From Pararhizobium polonicum (lineage in GTDB: Bacteria > Pseudomonadota > Alphaproteobacteria > Rhizobiales > Rhizobiaceae), in the NCBI RefSeq assembly GCF_001687365.1, contig NZ_LGLV01000023.1:1-53980 (forward strand): a DNA stretch of 53,980 bases, given 5' to 3'. The translations under genes were made by a program, and so were the position numbers. Positions 31,766-41,973 of this stretch are shown here, one piece after another (position 1 is the first letter of the stretch; each line of letters opens with the position of its first letter). The notes below the pieces were generated by a model that saw only the letters and a list, made by a program, of their open reading frames with translations, was not told the DNA's origin and searched no databases.

Positions 31766-33097
31766 GTGAACATCAGTCAGACAGCGGCGATCGCCGCCGA
31801 TTCAGTGCTCGAGCGCGGCAAGAAATCTCTCATTCACGATCCGCTGGACGGCGATACGAGCAAGATCACGCTGGTACGCGCCAAGGGGTCGTCCGTCTGG
31901 GATGACAAGGGCCGTGAGTATCTGGATTGCACGTCGCAAGCCTGGTCCAACAGTCTTGGCGCCAATGATGACCGCGTCGTCGAGGCAGCTATTGCCCAGC
32001 TTCGCGAAATTACCCATGCGCGGCCGAACTTCAACACAGTTCCGCTTCTGCAGCTGACGTCGAAATTGCGTGAGATTTCTCCGGGTGACCTCAACCGGAT
32101 CGGCTACTGCCTGCATGGCAGCCTTGCCGTCGAGATGGCGATCAAGCTCGCTTTCAAGAACAGGCCCGGCGCCCAGAACCTGATCGTGCTGCAGGACGCC
32201 TACCATGGCCGTTCGATCACCACGATGGCCGCAAGCTGGCCGCATCCCAACAATCCTTTCCTGCCGATCCAGCCACGCTTCACGCGCGTGCCCCATCCCG
32301 ATCCCTATCGTCCGCGCCTCGGTATGGATATCGAAGCGGAATCGCAGCTTTGCCTGCACCTGCTCGAGGAAACGATCCTCAAGAGCGTCGACGGCGGCGT
32401 CGCCGCGATCATGCTGGAGCCGATCATGGGCAATGGCGGGCACATCGTCTTGCCGCTGTCCTTCCACAAGGGTGTGCGCGACATTTGCGACCGTCACGGT
32501 ATCATCCTGATCTGGGACGAAATCCAGAGCTGCTTCGGCCGCACCGGTGCGATGTTTGCGGCCGATCTCTACGGCATCGTTCCCGACATCATGACCTTCG
32601 GCAAGGGCATCGGCGGCGGCTTCCCGCTGGCCGGCATCATGGCCAGCGAAAAGCTCAACGGCTTCAATTCCGGTGAGGATGCCCTAACCTTCGGCCAGTT
32701 CCCTGTCGCCATGGCGGCAGCCGTGGCAACCGTCGATGCGATCATCGCGGACAAGCTTTGCGACAATGCCCGCAAGCTCGGCGACTATGCGACCCAACGC
32801 CTTGTCGAAATGTCGGAACGCCGCAAGCTGATCGGCGACATTCGCGGGCCGGGCCTTTTCGTCTCCATCGAGCTCGTCAAGGACAAGCAGACGAAGGAAC
32901 CGGCGCCGAAGGCGGCATCCGAAGTCTACCGTCGCGGTGTCGAGAAGGGCGTGCTGTTCGGCGAGAGCCGTTATGCAGGCCTTGGCAATCTCATCAAGGT
33001 CAAGCCGCCGCTCGACTGCACGCACGAGGACATGTCCCGCGCCCTCGACGTTCTCGATGACGTGCTGGGCTCGATCGAGGCCGACGGCATCGCCTGA
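31766..33097 (+). CDS. Class III (omega) aminotransferase
   Basis: A 443-residue PLP-dependent class III aminotransferase. Aromatic/phosphate-binding region YCLHGSLAVEMAIKLAFKNR (where many have G-[ST]-EA), DAYHGRSI, the acidic PLP contact IWDEIQSCFGRTG and the Schiff-base lysine in MTFGKGIGGGFPL. Enzymes of this type move the terminal amino group of polyamines, beta-alanine, GABA or omega-amino acids to a 2-oxo acid. I chose GTG 31766 because GGAGG sits seven bases upstream; ATG 31724 has none. The ABC importer downstream is of spermidine/putrescine type, which suggests an amine substrate. Confidence 0.88.
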   Translation: MNISQTAAIAADSVLERGKKSLIHDPLDGDTSKITLVRAKGSSVWDDKGREYLDCTSQAWSNSLGANDDRVVEAAIAQLREITHARPNFNTVPLLQLTSKLREISPGDLNRIGYCLHGSLAVEMAIKLAFKNRPGAQNLIVLQDAYHGRSITTMAASWPHPNNPFLPIQPRFTRVPHPDPYRPRLGMDIEAESQLCLHLLEETILKSVDGGVAAIMLEPIMGNGGHIVLPLSFHKGVRDICDRHGIILIWDEIQSCFGRTGAMFAADLYGIVPDIMTFGKGIGGGFPLAGIMASEKLNGFNSGEDALTFGQFPVAMAAAVATVDAIIADKLCDNARKLGDYATQRLVEMSERRKLIGDIRGPGLFVSIELVKDKQTKEPAPKAASEVYRRGVEKGVLFGESRYAGLGNLIKVKPPLDCTHEDMSRALDVLDDVLGSIEADGIA

Positions 33098-33116
33098 GCG
33101 ACGGCGGACGCAGCAT

Positions 33117-33140
33117 GCTCGGGCGGCAATACGCCCGGGC
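33117..33140 (+). terminator. Hairpin between aminotransferase and binding-protein genes
   Basis: GCTCGGGCG (33117-33125), loop gcaata, CGCCCGGGC (33132-33140), with one G-T pair and no T-run. It is likely an mRNA-stability or partial-termination element upstream of the highly expressed binding-protein gene. Confidence 0.5.
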
Positions 33141-33234
33141 CGATTGCTTTCAAAAGACAAGGATATTCACAGACCTAGGCATTCCAGAACCACGAAAAGT
33201 GGGCATAGTGACAACCAAAAAAGGGGAATAAAAA

Positions 33235-34377
33235 ATGCAAAAGCTGACGAGAAGAACTGTTTTGAAAACGGGGGCGGCTGCCGCTCTCTCCATGCCGTTC
33301 GTCCGCCCGTCCTGGGCGGCGCCACAAACGATCCGTGCCCTGATGTGGGAAGCCTATGTGCTGCCCGATGTGGTCACGGCCTTCGAGGAAAAACACAACG
33401 TCAAGTTCGTCGCGACCTTCTTTGACGGCAATTCCGAAGCCTATAACAAGCTGCGGGTCGGTGGCGCCAAGGAGTTCGACCTCGTACAGGCCGATGGCTT
33501 CTGGCCGCAGCTCTATTTCAACGAGGGCCTGATCCGCACCGTCGACTATGCTGCGGTTCCCGGTGCTGCCAACTACCTGCCGGAGTTCCAGCCCGAGACC
33601 TTCAAGGTGCTGACCGATGCAAAATCGGGCGGCAAGATCGGCTTTCCGTTCTGCTGGGGCGCCTATGGCATCACCTATGACGCAGCCAACGTCGCACCTG
33701 AAAAAACGCAAACCATCGAATGCCTGTTCAATCCCGATTATGCCGGCCGGCTCTCGACCAGCGCCCGTTTTGAAGAGAACATCGCGTTGGCCGCCCTGCT
33801 CGTCACCGACCGCATGGGAACGCGCGACAAGCCTCGCCCGGACGGCAAGCCGTTCAACCCCTATGTGCTCACCGATGAAGAACTGGATGGCGTTCAGAAG
33901 CTCCTGACCGAACAGAAAGCCCTGCTGCTGACCCGCTATCAGGACAACCCGACGCTCTTCCAGCTGCTCCAGAGCGGCGCCGTTGTTGCAGCGACCGAAT
34001 TTGCCCAGGTGTTCCGACAGTTGCTGACGTCAAAGGACGGCAATCCGAAAGGCGACTTCCGTCATACGCTCAAGATGAAGGAGGGCGGCCTTGGCTGGGT
34101 GGATACCTGGTTGGTCACCTCCGGTGTTGCCGATGGCGAGCGGCTCGATATCTGCAACAGTTTCATCGATACGATGATTTCGTCGACTGTGATGAAGCGG
34201 ATCGGCGAGGTGGCCGGCTGCTCGACCACGATCGATCTGCGTTCGGTGTCGTCGGAAGAAGAGCGCAAACTCTACCTCATGGATCGCTCCAGCGAGATTG
34301 CCGGCCTCTTCATGTTCGATCAGCCGTCCTCACCTGAAAAATGGGAACGTATCTGGTCGAATGTTCAGGCCGCCTGA
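33235..34377 (+). CDS. ABC transporter substrate-binding protein, polyamine (PotD/family 1) type
   Basis: A 380-residue periplasmic binding protein. Its N-terminus LTRRTVLKTGAAAALSMPF reads as a twin-arginine or Sec signal, cleaved near WAAP. The mature part follows the spermidine/putrescine class (IRALMWEAYVLPDVVTAFEEKHNVKF, EFDLVQADGFWPQLYFNEGLI, GKIGFPFCWGAYGITYD). A Shine-Dalgarno AAAGGGG precedes ATG 33235. Its 3' end is reiterated downstream: the last codons and stop recur two more times as direct repeats. It serves the ATPase and permeases that follow. The ligand could be a polyamine or a related amino compound. Confidence 0.88.
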   Translation: MQKLTRRTVLKTGAAAALSMPFVRPSWAAPQTIRALMWEAYVLPDVVTAFEEKHNVKFVATFFDGNSEAYNKLRVGGAKEFDLVQADGFWPQLYFNEGLIRTVDYAAVPGAANYLPEFQPETFKVLTDAKSGGKIGFPFCWGAYGITYDAANVAPEKTQTIECLFNPDYAGRLSTSARFEENIALAALLVTDRMGTRDKPRPDGKPFNPYVLTDEELDGVQKLLTEQKALLLTRYQDNPTLFQLLQSGAVVAATEFAQVFRQLLTSKDGNPKGDFRHTLKMKEGGLGWVDTWLVTSGVADGERLDICNSFIDTMISSTVMKRIGEVAGCSTTIDLRSVSSEEERKLYLMDRSSEIAGLFMFDQPSSPEKWERIWSNVQAA

Positions 34378-34423
34378 TACTCGTTGTTCAGGCCGCCTGA
34401 TACTCGTTGTTCAGGCCGCCTGA
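34363..34423 (+). repeat. 23 bp tandem repeat at the binding-protein gene 3' end
   Basis: A 23 bp unit beginning GTTCAGGCCGCCTGATACTC occurs at 34363-34385 and 34386-34408, followed by a 15 bp partial copy at 34409-34423. Each unit includes the codons VQAA plus stop, so the gene has three successive copies of its own end. All copies read the same direction. Confidence 0.95.
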
Positions 34424-34520
34424 CATCCGTTCCAATTGGAAATTGTAAGTCCTGAACGCATCGGGCAGGAGAGCGACCACTCTCCTGCCGTGCCGCCCGG
34501 CTTTCACAAGGTGAGCATTC

Positions 34521-35603
<1,083 letters not shown>

Positions 35604-35606
35604 TCC

Positions 35607-36473
35607 ATGTCCGACACAGACAATGCCATCAACAAACGCATGTTCCTGCATATTCCGGCGGCGTTCCTGATCCTGTTCTTTGTCCTGCCGCTAATCGCGC
35701 TGGTCATCCTGAGCTTCTGGCAGACCGAAAATTACAAGATCGTCCGGGAATGGACGACGCTCAATTACGTGACGCTGGCGACGGAGACGGCCTATATCAC
35801 CTTCTTCATCCGCTCTTTGATCATGGCGATCTGCGTCTCGGTTTTCCTCGTGGTGGTTTCCTGGCCGATCGCGTTCTTCATCGTGCGCTACGGTGGCCGC
35901 TATAAGCTGATCTTCTCGCTTCTGCTCGCGGTGCCGTTCCTCTCCGGCGAGGTGCTCCGTCTCATCGCGCTGCAGGGCATGCTCGGGCCGGCGGGTCTGG
36001 TCAATGGGGCGCTTTTAAAAATGGGCGCAGCACCCCTGCGCTTCATCATGTATTCCAACACTGCCTCCTTCATTGCCTTCGTCTATCTGTATCTGCCGAT
36101 GGTCGTGACGACGATCTACCTGTCGCTGCTGAATTTCGACCTGCGGCTCGCCAGTGCTGCCAGCGCCTGCGGGGCCGGGCGGATCCGGGTGTTCCTCGAA
36201 ATCATCTGGCCGCTCAATCTGTCCGGCACGATCGTCGGCTTCCTGCTCTGCTTCATCCCGACGCTTTCGGCATCGCTGGTGCCGCGGTTCCTCGGTGGCC
36301 CGAATGGCACGCTTTACGGCATGTCGATGGCGCAGCAGTTCGGCGAGTCCGGAACCTGGGCGCTGGGAGCCGCTATGGGTGTCGTGCTCGTGTTGTTTTC
36401 GGTGGCGGCACTGGCCATCCTCAGCCTCGGTGTCAACCTGCGCCGCACGGGCTTTACCGGATTGGGGCGTTGA
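35607..36473 (+). CDS. ABC transporter permease, PotB type
   Basis: A 288-residue inner-membrane permease with six hydrophobic segments. The EAA-like loop is in LRLASAASACGAGRIRVFLEIIWPLNLSGTIVG (about residues 175-207), where the ATPase docks. It starts 3 bp after the ATPase stop and its stop overlaps the region of the next start. It forms a heterodimer with the PotC-type protein. Confidence 0.92.
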   Translation: MSDTDNAINKRMFLHIPAAFLILFFVLPLIALVILSFWQTENYKIVREWTTLNYVTLATETAYITFFIRSLIMAICVSVFLVVVSWPIAFFIVRYGGRYKLIFSLLLAVPFLSGEVLRLIALQGMLGPAGLVNGALLKMGAAPLRFIMYSNTASFIAFVYLYLPMVVTTIYLSLLNFDLRLASAASACGAGRIRVFLEIIWPLNLSGTIVGFLLCFIPTLSASLVPRFLGGPNGTLYGMSMAQQFGESGTWALGAAMGVVLVLFSVAALAILSLGVNLRRTGFTGLGR

Positions 36474-36475
36474 TT

Positions 36476-37282
36476 ATGGATATGATTGTCTTCAAGGAAA
36501 ATCTCGGTAAATGGGCGATGGGGAGCGTGCTGGTTGTCGCCTATTGTTTCCTCTACATGCCGATCCTGCACATCCTGTTCGCCTCGCTCTCAAGCCATCC
36601 GAACTTCCCGTATCCGCCGGAATTCAACACCGGCAGCTATGTGCGGCTCTACACCAATTCGGTCTACCAGAGCGCCTTCGTCAACAGCCTGATCATTGCA
36701 GCCTGTACGTCGATCCTGTCCACGGTGCTCGGCTTCCTCGCCACGGTCGGCGTGCTGCGCTTCGGCGGAAAGCGGACGCTGTTCTACGCCGTCTTCTTCG
36801 CCGGCCCGCTGTTCGTTTCGGAAATCCTGCTCGGCATTTCCAGCATGTCGCTCTACTATCTGGTGTTCGGACTGCAGGGAAACATGGTGAGCGCGATCAT
36901 CGCCAATTCGGTCCACTGCTTCAGCTTCAGCTTTCTGATCATGGCCGCCATGCTCTACAAATACGACTGGCGGATGAACGAGGCAGCTATCGTCTGCGGT
37001 GCCTCTCCGTTCCGGGCCTTCATCGAAGTGATGCTGCCGCTGACATGGTCCGGCATTCTCGGCAGCCTGATCGTCGCCTTCGTTCTGTCGCTCAACGGTC
37101 TCGATATCTCGTTCTATCTGCTGGGGGCGACACCGACCATGCCGTCGGTCGCCTGGGGTGCGCTGCGTTACGGGGTCAAGCCGGAACTCTACGCCCTGTC
37201 CTCGATCATCAATATCGCCGTCTTCGCTGCCATCCTCGGGCTTTACCTGATGATCCGGTCGCGCAAGAATGGGGTAGCTTGA
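36476..37282 (+). CDS. ABC transporter permease, PotC type
   Basis: A 268-residue permease with six membrane segments. The EAA loop is MNEAAIVCGASPFRAFIEVMLPLTWSGILGSLI. ATG 36476 follows the PotB-type stop by 2 bp; a TTG at 36470 would overlap it. It closes the polyamine-type importer operon and is followed by a terminator. Confidence 0.92.
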   Translation: MDMIVFKENLGKWAMGSVLVVAYCFLYMPILHILFASLSSHPNFPYPPEFNTGSYVRLYTNSVYQSAFVNSLIIAACTSILSTVLGFLATVGVLRFGGKRTLFYAVFFAGPLFVSEILLGISSMSLYYLVFGLQGNMVSAIIANSVHCFSFSFLIMAAMLYKYDWRMNEAAIVCGASPFRAFIEVMLPLTWSGILGSLIVAFVLSLNGLDISFYLLGATPTMPSVAWGALRYGVKPELYALSSIINIAVFAAILGLYLMIRSRKNGVA

Positions 37283-37299
37283 AAATCCTATCGGCAAAC

Positions 37300-37342
37300 A
37301 GGGCCACTGCAGCACCAAATGCTGCGGTGGCCCTTCCTTTTC
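37300..37342 (+). terminator. Terminator of the polyamine importer operon
   Basis: AGGGCCAC-t-GCAGCA (37300-37314) pairs with TGCTGC-g-GTGGCCCT (37320-37334) around the loop ccaaa, followed by the T-rich tccttttc. Confidence 0.85.
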
Positions 37343-37421
37343 AGACAGGCGAAAGCCTTTTTACTTCGCAACGGCCGCTGCTTGCGGGTGTTGCGTTGCC
37401 AGCATCCGGAAGGCCTATTTC

Positions 37422-38612
37422 ATGCGATTTGCGCTTGCGTTGCCACCTCAGCAACAAATCTTTGCCGCCTTCTTCACCTATGCGGCCTGTATCGGATCTC
37501 TTTATCCTCGCCTGCCCGATATCCAGAAGAACATGGCTGTCGGCGAGGGGGCTTTGGGCGGCGCGCTTATCGGCATAGCGGCGGGAACGCTGCTATCCTT
37601 GACCTTCGGCGGACGCTTTGCAGCGAAATTCGACGCGCGCATGATTATCCTCACGTTTATACCGGCGCTGTCGGTTCTGTTCGCGCTGGCGAGCAGCGCA
37701 TCCAGTCCGCTGCTGTTTTTTGTTCTTCTTGTCCCTGTCGGCCTGAATATGGGAATGCTCGAGCTTGTGCTGAATCTCGAGGCCGACCGCGTTGAAAACC
37801 TCGTCGGCCGGCGCATCATGAACCGTTGCCATGCCTTCTGGAGTTTCGGTTTCTTTACAGCCGGCCTGGTCAGTGCCGGTTTTGCCCAGACCGGGCTGCC
37901 GCCGACCCTGCAGCTGTGCCTGATGGTGCCGGTGATCTGCGCAGTCACGGCCATTCTGCTATCGACGATCCAGCCGGCACCACCCCGCGTCACAGTGCAT
38001 GAAGAGCAGGCGGCGCCGCTTTTCGCATTTCCGACCTTCGGGATCCTCGTCCTCGTCACCGTCAGCGCTTCGGCCATGGTGCTGGAAGGGGCAGGCGCAG
38101 ACTGGTCGGCGATCTACATGCGCAAGGAATTCGACGTGTCGCCGTTCCTCTCCGGCTTCGCGGCTGCAGCCGGTGCCGGAAGCCAGGCGTTCTTTCGCTT
38201 CTTTGCCGATGGTTTCGTTGAGCGGTATTCGCCTGTGAAAGTCGCACGCGTCATGCTGTGCATCCTCATGGCGGGTGTTCTGGCCGTTCTCTTGGCACCC
38301 GGCGCCGTGTTCGCACTGGCGGGATTCTTCTTGATGGGCGTTGGCACCAGTGTCTTGTTTCCGCTGGCCATGTCCGCTGCCGCTCAGCGAACCGATCGCT
38401 CCGCAGCTGTCAACGTTGCGGCACTTGCACAGATCACCTTCGTGCTTTTCCTGCTCGCACCGCCTCTTCTCGGTTTTGTCGCCGAACATATCGGCATCCG
38501 CTGGGCCTTCGGCGCCTGCCTGCCGATTGTCGCGGTCAGCTTGCTGGCAACCGGCGCCCTTGGCATCAAACAGGCGAAAGGCGATGATGGAGGCGGCGAG
38601 CAAAGGGCATGA
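37422..38612 (+). CDS. MFS transporter
   Basis: A 396-residue major facilitator with about twelve hydrophobic segments. It starts ALPPQQQIFAAFFTYAACIGSLYPRLPDIQ, and the half-repeat joint lies around residues 190-210 (PAPPRVTVHEEQAAPLF). It resembles the fucose permease/YbjJ branch. The substrate is not readable. It sits behind the importer terminator and converges with the mutarotase-like gene, so it may be its own unit. An efflux role is equally possible. Confidence 0.85.
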   Translation: MRFALALPPQQQIFAAFFTYAACIGSLYPRLPDIQKNMAVGEGALGGALIGIAAGTLLSLTFGGRFAAKFDARMIILTFIPALSVLFALASSASSPLLFFVLLVPVGLNMGMLELVLNLEADRVENLVGRRIMNRCHAFWSFGFFTAGLVSAGFAQTGLPPTLQLCLMVPVICAVTAILLSTIQPAPPRVTVHEEQAAPLFAFPTFGILVLVTVSASAMVLEGAGADWSAIYMRKEFDVSPFLSGFAAAAGAGSQAFFRFFADGFVERYSPVKVARVMLCILMAGVLAVLLAPGAVFALAGFFLMGVGTSVLFPLAMSAAAQRTDRSAAVNVAALAQITFVLFLLAPPLLGFVAEHIGIRWAFGACLPIVAVSLLATGALGIKQAKGDDGGGEQRA

Positions 38613-38615
38613 ACC

Positions 38616-39710
38616 TCATGCTTCAAACAGAAATGCAGTATCGAAAGGGATGTCGATCGTTTCGCCTTTTCCACCTGTTATCTGCAGCGTGTCATTGCCC
38701 GGTGTGATGGATCGAACGAGGCCATCGGCAAGCATTTCGACTGCACCGATCACGGTTCTGACCTCGCGTGTTTCCACCACAGACAGCGATGTCTCAATAC
38801 CCGAGCCCGACAGCGCATTCGGTGCAATCGAGGCTTTATGGCCGTAACCGAAAAACGTCCTTGCCTCTTCGATGCCCAGAACGCCGTGGTGACGGCCGTT
38901 CCAGGGCGCGTAGTGCCGGCCGCCGTTCGAGTACCAGAGCACGGTGCTGGGAAGAACGCCCGGTGGTTTCAGGACAATCGCCATGTCGCGTTCGACCGGC
39001 CGCGCCGCAATGGCCCATCCCAACGGATTCGACGGTTGTTCGTGAAGCATGACGAGATCGACGTGACGATCATCGAGAGGGTAGCGCAGAAGATCCGAGA
39101 CGCCGCCATCCTCGCGCGGAAACGTCCTCAAATCATCTGACGAAGCGGGGTAAGCTAGGATGGATCTGCCTTTGATGTCGTCGGTTTCCAGCCTGTCGGG
39201 CATGGTCTCGGCACGTATTTTGGGGGAGACGGACAGAATGCCACCATGGGGCAGATCGACCATCGCATGATAGGCGACCGGCAAGCGGCCTATGCCACCG
39301 TCAAACCGATGCGATTGATACAGAAATGGGTGGCCATCCTTGACCGTGCACGTCTTCGTCAATGTGGCGGACATGATGGTCCGTGACAGCACGAAGGTTG
39401 CGCGCGACCCGTTCGGCAGCCTTTCCAGGTCCGTCAAAACCCAGGGAGCGTTGGCCGACCAGCCATGGGCGGGAGCCGACTCGACATCCGATTGCCCGAA
39501 CGGCGCGCAGAAGAAATCGATCGATAATCTTTGCAGGTGAGGGGGAGTAGAGGCATCGAGCGGCTCGTCGATCCATGGCGCTCTGTGGAACGGGGAAAAT
39601 GTCCGCCCGTAGCGCCTGACGATGAAGGACGAGATATGGCCGACATCGAGATCGAGCGTAACCTCTATGCCGTCTGCCGACAGAACAAAGCTGTTCGTGG
39701 TGTTACCCAT
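38616..39710 (-). CDS. Galactose-mutarotase-like beta-sandwich protein
   Basis: A 364-residue cytosolic protein with the look of the aldose-1-epimerase/galactose-mutarotase fold: HISSFIVRRYGRTFSPFHRAPW at the N-terminus, AHGWSANAPW, HPFLYQSHRFDGG, and PSTVLWYSNGGRHYAPWNGRHHGVLGIEEART near residues 262-293. It likely binds or epimerises a sugar or sugar acid. It is the last gene of the IclR operon, 23 bp after the PLP enzyme. Because it is linked to an oxidative sugar locus, handling of the anomeric form is plausible. Catalytic residues cannot be assigned with confidence. Confidence 0.65.
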   Translation of the reverse strand: MGNTTNSFVLSADGIEVTLDLDVGHISSFIVRRYGRTFSPFHRAPWIDEPLDASTPPHLQRLSIDFFCAPFGQSDVESAPAHGWSANAPWVLTDLERLPNGSRATFVLSRTIMSATLTKTCTVKDGHPFLYQSHRFDGGIGRLPVAYHAMVDLPHGGILSVSPKIRAETMPDRLETDDIKGRSILAYPASSDDLRTFPREDGGVSDLLRYPLDDRHVDLVMLHEQPSNPLGWAIAARPVERDMAIVLKPPGVLPSTVLWYSNGGRHYAPWNGRHHGVLGIEEARTFFGYGHKASIAPNALSGSGIETSLSVVETREVRTVIGAVEMLADGLVRSITPGNDTLQITGGKGETIDIPFDTAFLFEA

Positions 39711-39733
39711 TGCTGCTGTCTCCTACGTGAATT

Positions 39734-41020
39734 CTAACCGAAATGGGTTCTGAGGACGGCCTGAACAACGTGCCTTTCGTCGGTTGCGTAGACGGCATTC
39801 CAGCGTTGAAACGCAGTGCATGGATGGGAAATGCCAAGCTCCAGAACATCTCCGACGCGCACATCATCAACTGCACCGCTGCCGATGAAGGCGTGCTGAT
39901 CGTTGAGCTTGTCGACGACCGGCAGTTGTTCGCCGCCGATACCGATGTCGCTGCCGTTGCGAAAAACGCGGCGAATGACCGGGAGGCCCTGATCGTTCGG
40001 CGCGTCACGCATTCCGAATCCTGCGATGGCCAGACCCGGTTCCGGCCGGGAGATGATCTCGGCCCATAGTGAAAGGGCCGGCCTGATCGCACGGGCGATT
40101 GGCGCGGCAAATCCGCGTTTTGCCATTGCTTCGAACGCCCGGCTGTAAAGACCGTCATCGGAAAAGAAGATGGCACCTGAGCGAAGTACGAGCGGCACGT
40201 CGTATTTCTTCGAAAGTGGTCGCAGCGCCCGGATAACGTCGTCGAAATAGGTCGAACCGCCGGCGCTGATAATCAGCGGGGTATCGTTGGACACTGCATC
40301 GTGGACGCTGAGAAATGTCTCCTCCACAAGCTTGAAAAGTCGATCGAACGTTTTGCGATGATCGACATCCTTGACCACCGCTGCGGCCTCGTAGGTCGCG
40401 ACGCCGGCCAACGCGATCAGCCCTTTTGTGGACAGGATTGCGTCGCGTATGGCAATGGATGCTGCGAGGTTGCGGGCGCCGGTTCTGCCAAAGCCAACCT
40501 CGACGAGGCCGTAGGCACAGGCGCCATCGACGCGTGCGAGCGCCTGATGCAGTGCATCTACGGTCTCGACGGAATCCAGGAATACGAAGACTTTCGAGGC
40601 CGGGCGGCGACCGATCGCTGCGGCAAGATGGGAAGCGCCTATGCGCCCCCCGGGAGGGCTGGCATAGATAATGTCGCTTATGGTCTGTTCCTGCATCGCA
40701 GACAGTTGCTGAACATTGGCGACCGTTGCGCCCCACGCACCTCTTGCGACAAGCGATGCTGCAAATTGCGGCATCATCGGCGTCTTGGCATGCGGTGCCA
40801 GAAAGACGCCTTCATCTTTTGCAAACGCCAGAAAGTGGTTCGTGTTTGCAAGCAGTACAGACTGGTCAAGGGTCATAACCGGCAGTGTCATGCTTCCGTC
40901 GAGCGGAGACCAGTGTTCCGATGTGATGGCGCTATCATGCAACGAAATACCTGGCGGCACGCCTCGGGTCGTGGAGTCGAGGACCAGGTCCTGTGGCGTC
41001 GGCAAATCGATGATGGTCAA
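39734..41020 (-). CDS. D-threonine aldolase / D-serine dehydratase-like PLP enzyme
   Basis: A fold-type III PLP enzyme of the DSD1/D-threonine aldolase family, 428 residues from TTG 41020 (GGAAA just upstream) or 444 from ATG 41068, which would overlap the IclR gene. The PLP lysine lies in LAPHAKTPMMP (about residue 79). The C-terminal metal site has the pair His in NDQHAFI and HPC in LGISHPCTAF, as in zinc D-serine dehydratases. The family acts on D-amino acids with a beta-hydroxyl, either by retro-aldol cleavage or by loss of water and ammonia. With a deacylase, RidA-like protein and 2-keto-3-deoxypentonate dehydratase nearby, a beta-hydroxy-alpha-amino sugar acid is a fitting substrate; this is inference. 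Confidence 0.8.
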   Translation of the reverse strand: MTIIDLPTPQDLVLDSTTRGVPPGISLHDSAITSEHWSPLDGSMTLPVMTLDQSVLLANTNHFLAFAKDEGVFLAPHAKTPMMPQFAASLVARGAWGATVANVQQLSAMQEQTISDIIYASPPGGRIGASHLAAAIGRRPASKVFVFLDSVETVDALHQALARVDGACAYGLVEVGFGRTGARNLAASIAIRDAILSTKGLIALAGVATYEAAAVVKDVDHRKTFDRLFKLVEETFLSVHDAVSNDTPLIISAGGSTYFDDVIRALRPLSKKYDVPLVLRSGAIFFSDDGLYSRAFEAMAKRGFAAPIARAIRPALSLWAEIISRPEPGLAIAGFGMRDAPNDQGLPVIRRVFRNGSDIGIGGEQLPVVDKLNDQHAFIGSGAVDDVRVGDVLELGISHPCTAFQRWNAVYATDERHVVQAVLRTHFG

Positions 41021-41040
41021 CGTCTTTTCCTTTCGAGATT

Positions 41041-41808
41041 TTATAATCGATGCGAGATGCGTTCGCATGCGCGCTTCACGGCATCGACCACATCGGTTAG
41101 GTTCTGGGTGTCGGCCACGCGGTCGACATGGGGAATGATGATGCTCGCAACCGCGTTTCCGTCAGCGTCGATGATCGGGCAGCAGATGTCCGTGATGCCA
41201 ACGAAGTCCGTGCTCTTCCCAAGGATGTAGCCGCGTTCGACGATGCCATCGAGAACATCGGTGATCGCTTTTCTGTCGACTTTCTTCCCGAGCTGAGCGT
41301 CGCAGTCCTTCAGCATGATCTGTCGTTTTTCGTCCGGCTGGAAGGCCATGATCACGCGGCCGCTCGCAGCTTCCGAGGCAAGGCGGCCATAACCGAGGTG
41401 AATATTGAAGGTGACGTCCGAATTCGTTGGGATGGATCCGATGATGACTGTCCGTCCCTTGTAGATGACGACCAGATGGGGCGCCTGGTTGACGTCTTCG
41501 GCAAGCTTTCGCATCTCCGGCAAGGCGTTCTCGAGCAACGTTCGTGATTGCGGCGTTCGAAGTCCCAGGGCGAATAGCTTGGGGCTCAAGCTCAATTCGT
41601 CGGTATCGCTGTCGCGCTGTACATAACCCCTGGCAATCAGAACATGGATCATCCGGAATATCTCGTTCTTGCTCTTGCCGAGCCGTTCGGCCAATTCCCG
41701 CAGCGACACGGCGGATTCCTTCTCCGCAAGGCTCTCAAGAATATCGAGGCCCTTTTCCAATGCCGGCGCCGAGTAGGATTTGTCCGTGCTCAACTCTTCA
41801 TCTGACAT
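41041..41808 (-). CDS. IclR-family transcriptional regulator
   Basis: A 255-residue IclR regulator. The winged helix-turn-helix is at residues ~15-75 (ALEKGLDILESLAEKESAVSLRELAERLGKSKNEIFRMIHVLIARGYVQRD). The GAF-like effector domain follows, with the conserved cysteines in TDICCPIID. ATG 41808 was chosen for AAGGAG upstream; ATG 41844 is weaker. It is the first gene of the leftward operon and diverges from the ribose-type importer, so both are its probable targets. Confidence 0.9.
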   Translation of the reverse strand: MSDEELSTDKSYSAPALEKGLDILESLAEKESAVSLRELAERLGKSKNEIFRMIHVLIARGYVQRDSDTDELSLSPKLFALGLRTPQSRTLLENALPEMRKLAEDVNQAPHLVVIYKGRTVIIGSIPTNSDVTFNIHLGYGRLASEAASGRVIMAFQPDEKRQIMLKDCDAQLGKKVDRKAITDVLDGIVERGYILGKSTDFVGITDICCPIIDADGNAVASIIIPHVDRVADTQNLTDVVDAVKRACERISHRL

Positions 41809-41857
41809 TAACAGGTCTCCTTCGTTTGGCAATGTTCGTTTCATATACGAATTGCAC

Positions 41858-41869
41858 TTTACATGTAAA
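41858..41869. promoter_or_regulatory. Palindrome in IclR/importer divergent promoter
   Basis: TTTACATGTAAA is a perfect 12 bp palindrome in the middle of the 165 bp gap between the IclR gene and the binding-protein gene. The surrounding sequence is AT-rich. It is a candidate IclR operator. Confidence 0.5.
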
Positions 41870-41973
41870 ACAAAATGTGGTGCTTTGAATTAACACTCCG
41901 AGGTCATTGGCGGCTCGAGAGGGATAGAATCAAAATCGCCATCACAACGGGTTGTCATCCAGAGGGAAACAAA

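Noticed and set aside
34363..34423. CRISPR array
   Set aside because: Repeats are directly tandem without spacers and include the end of a gene.
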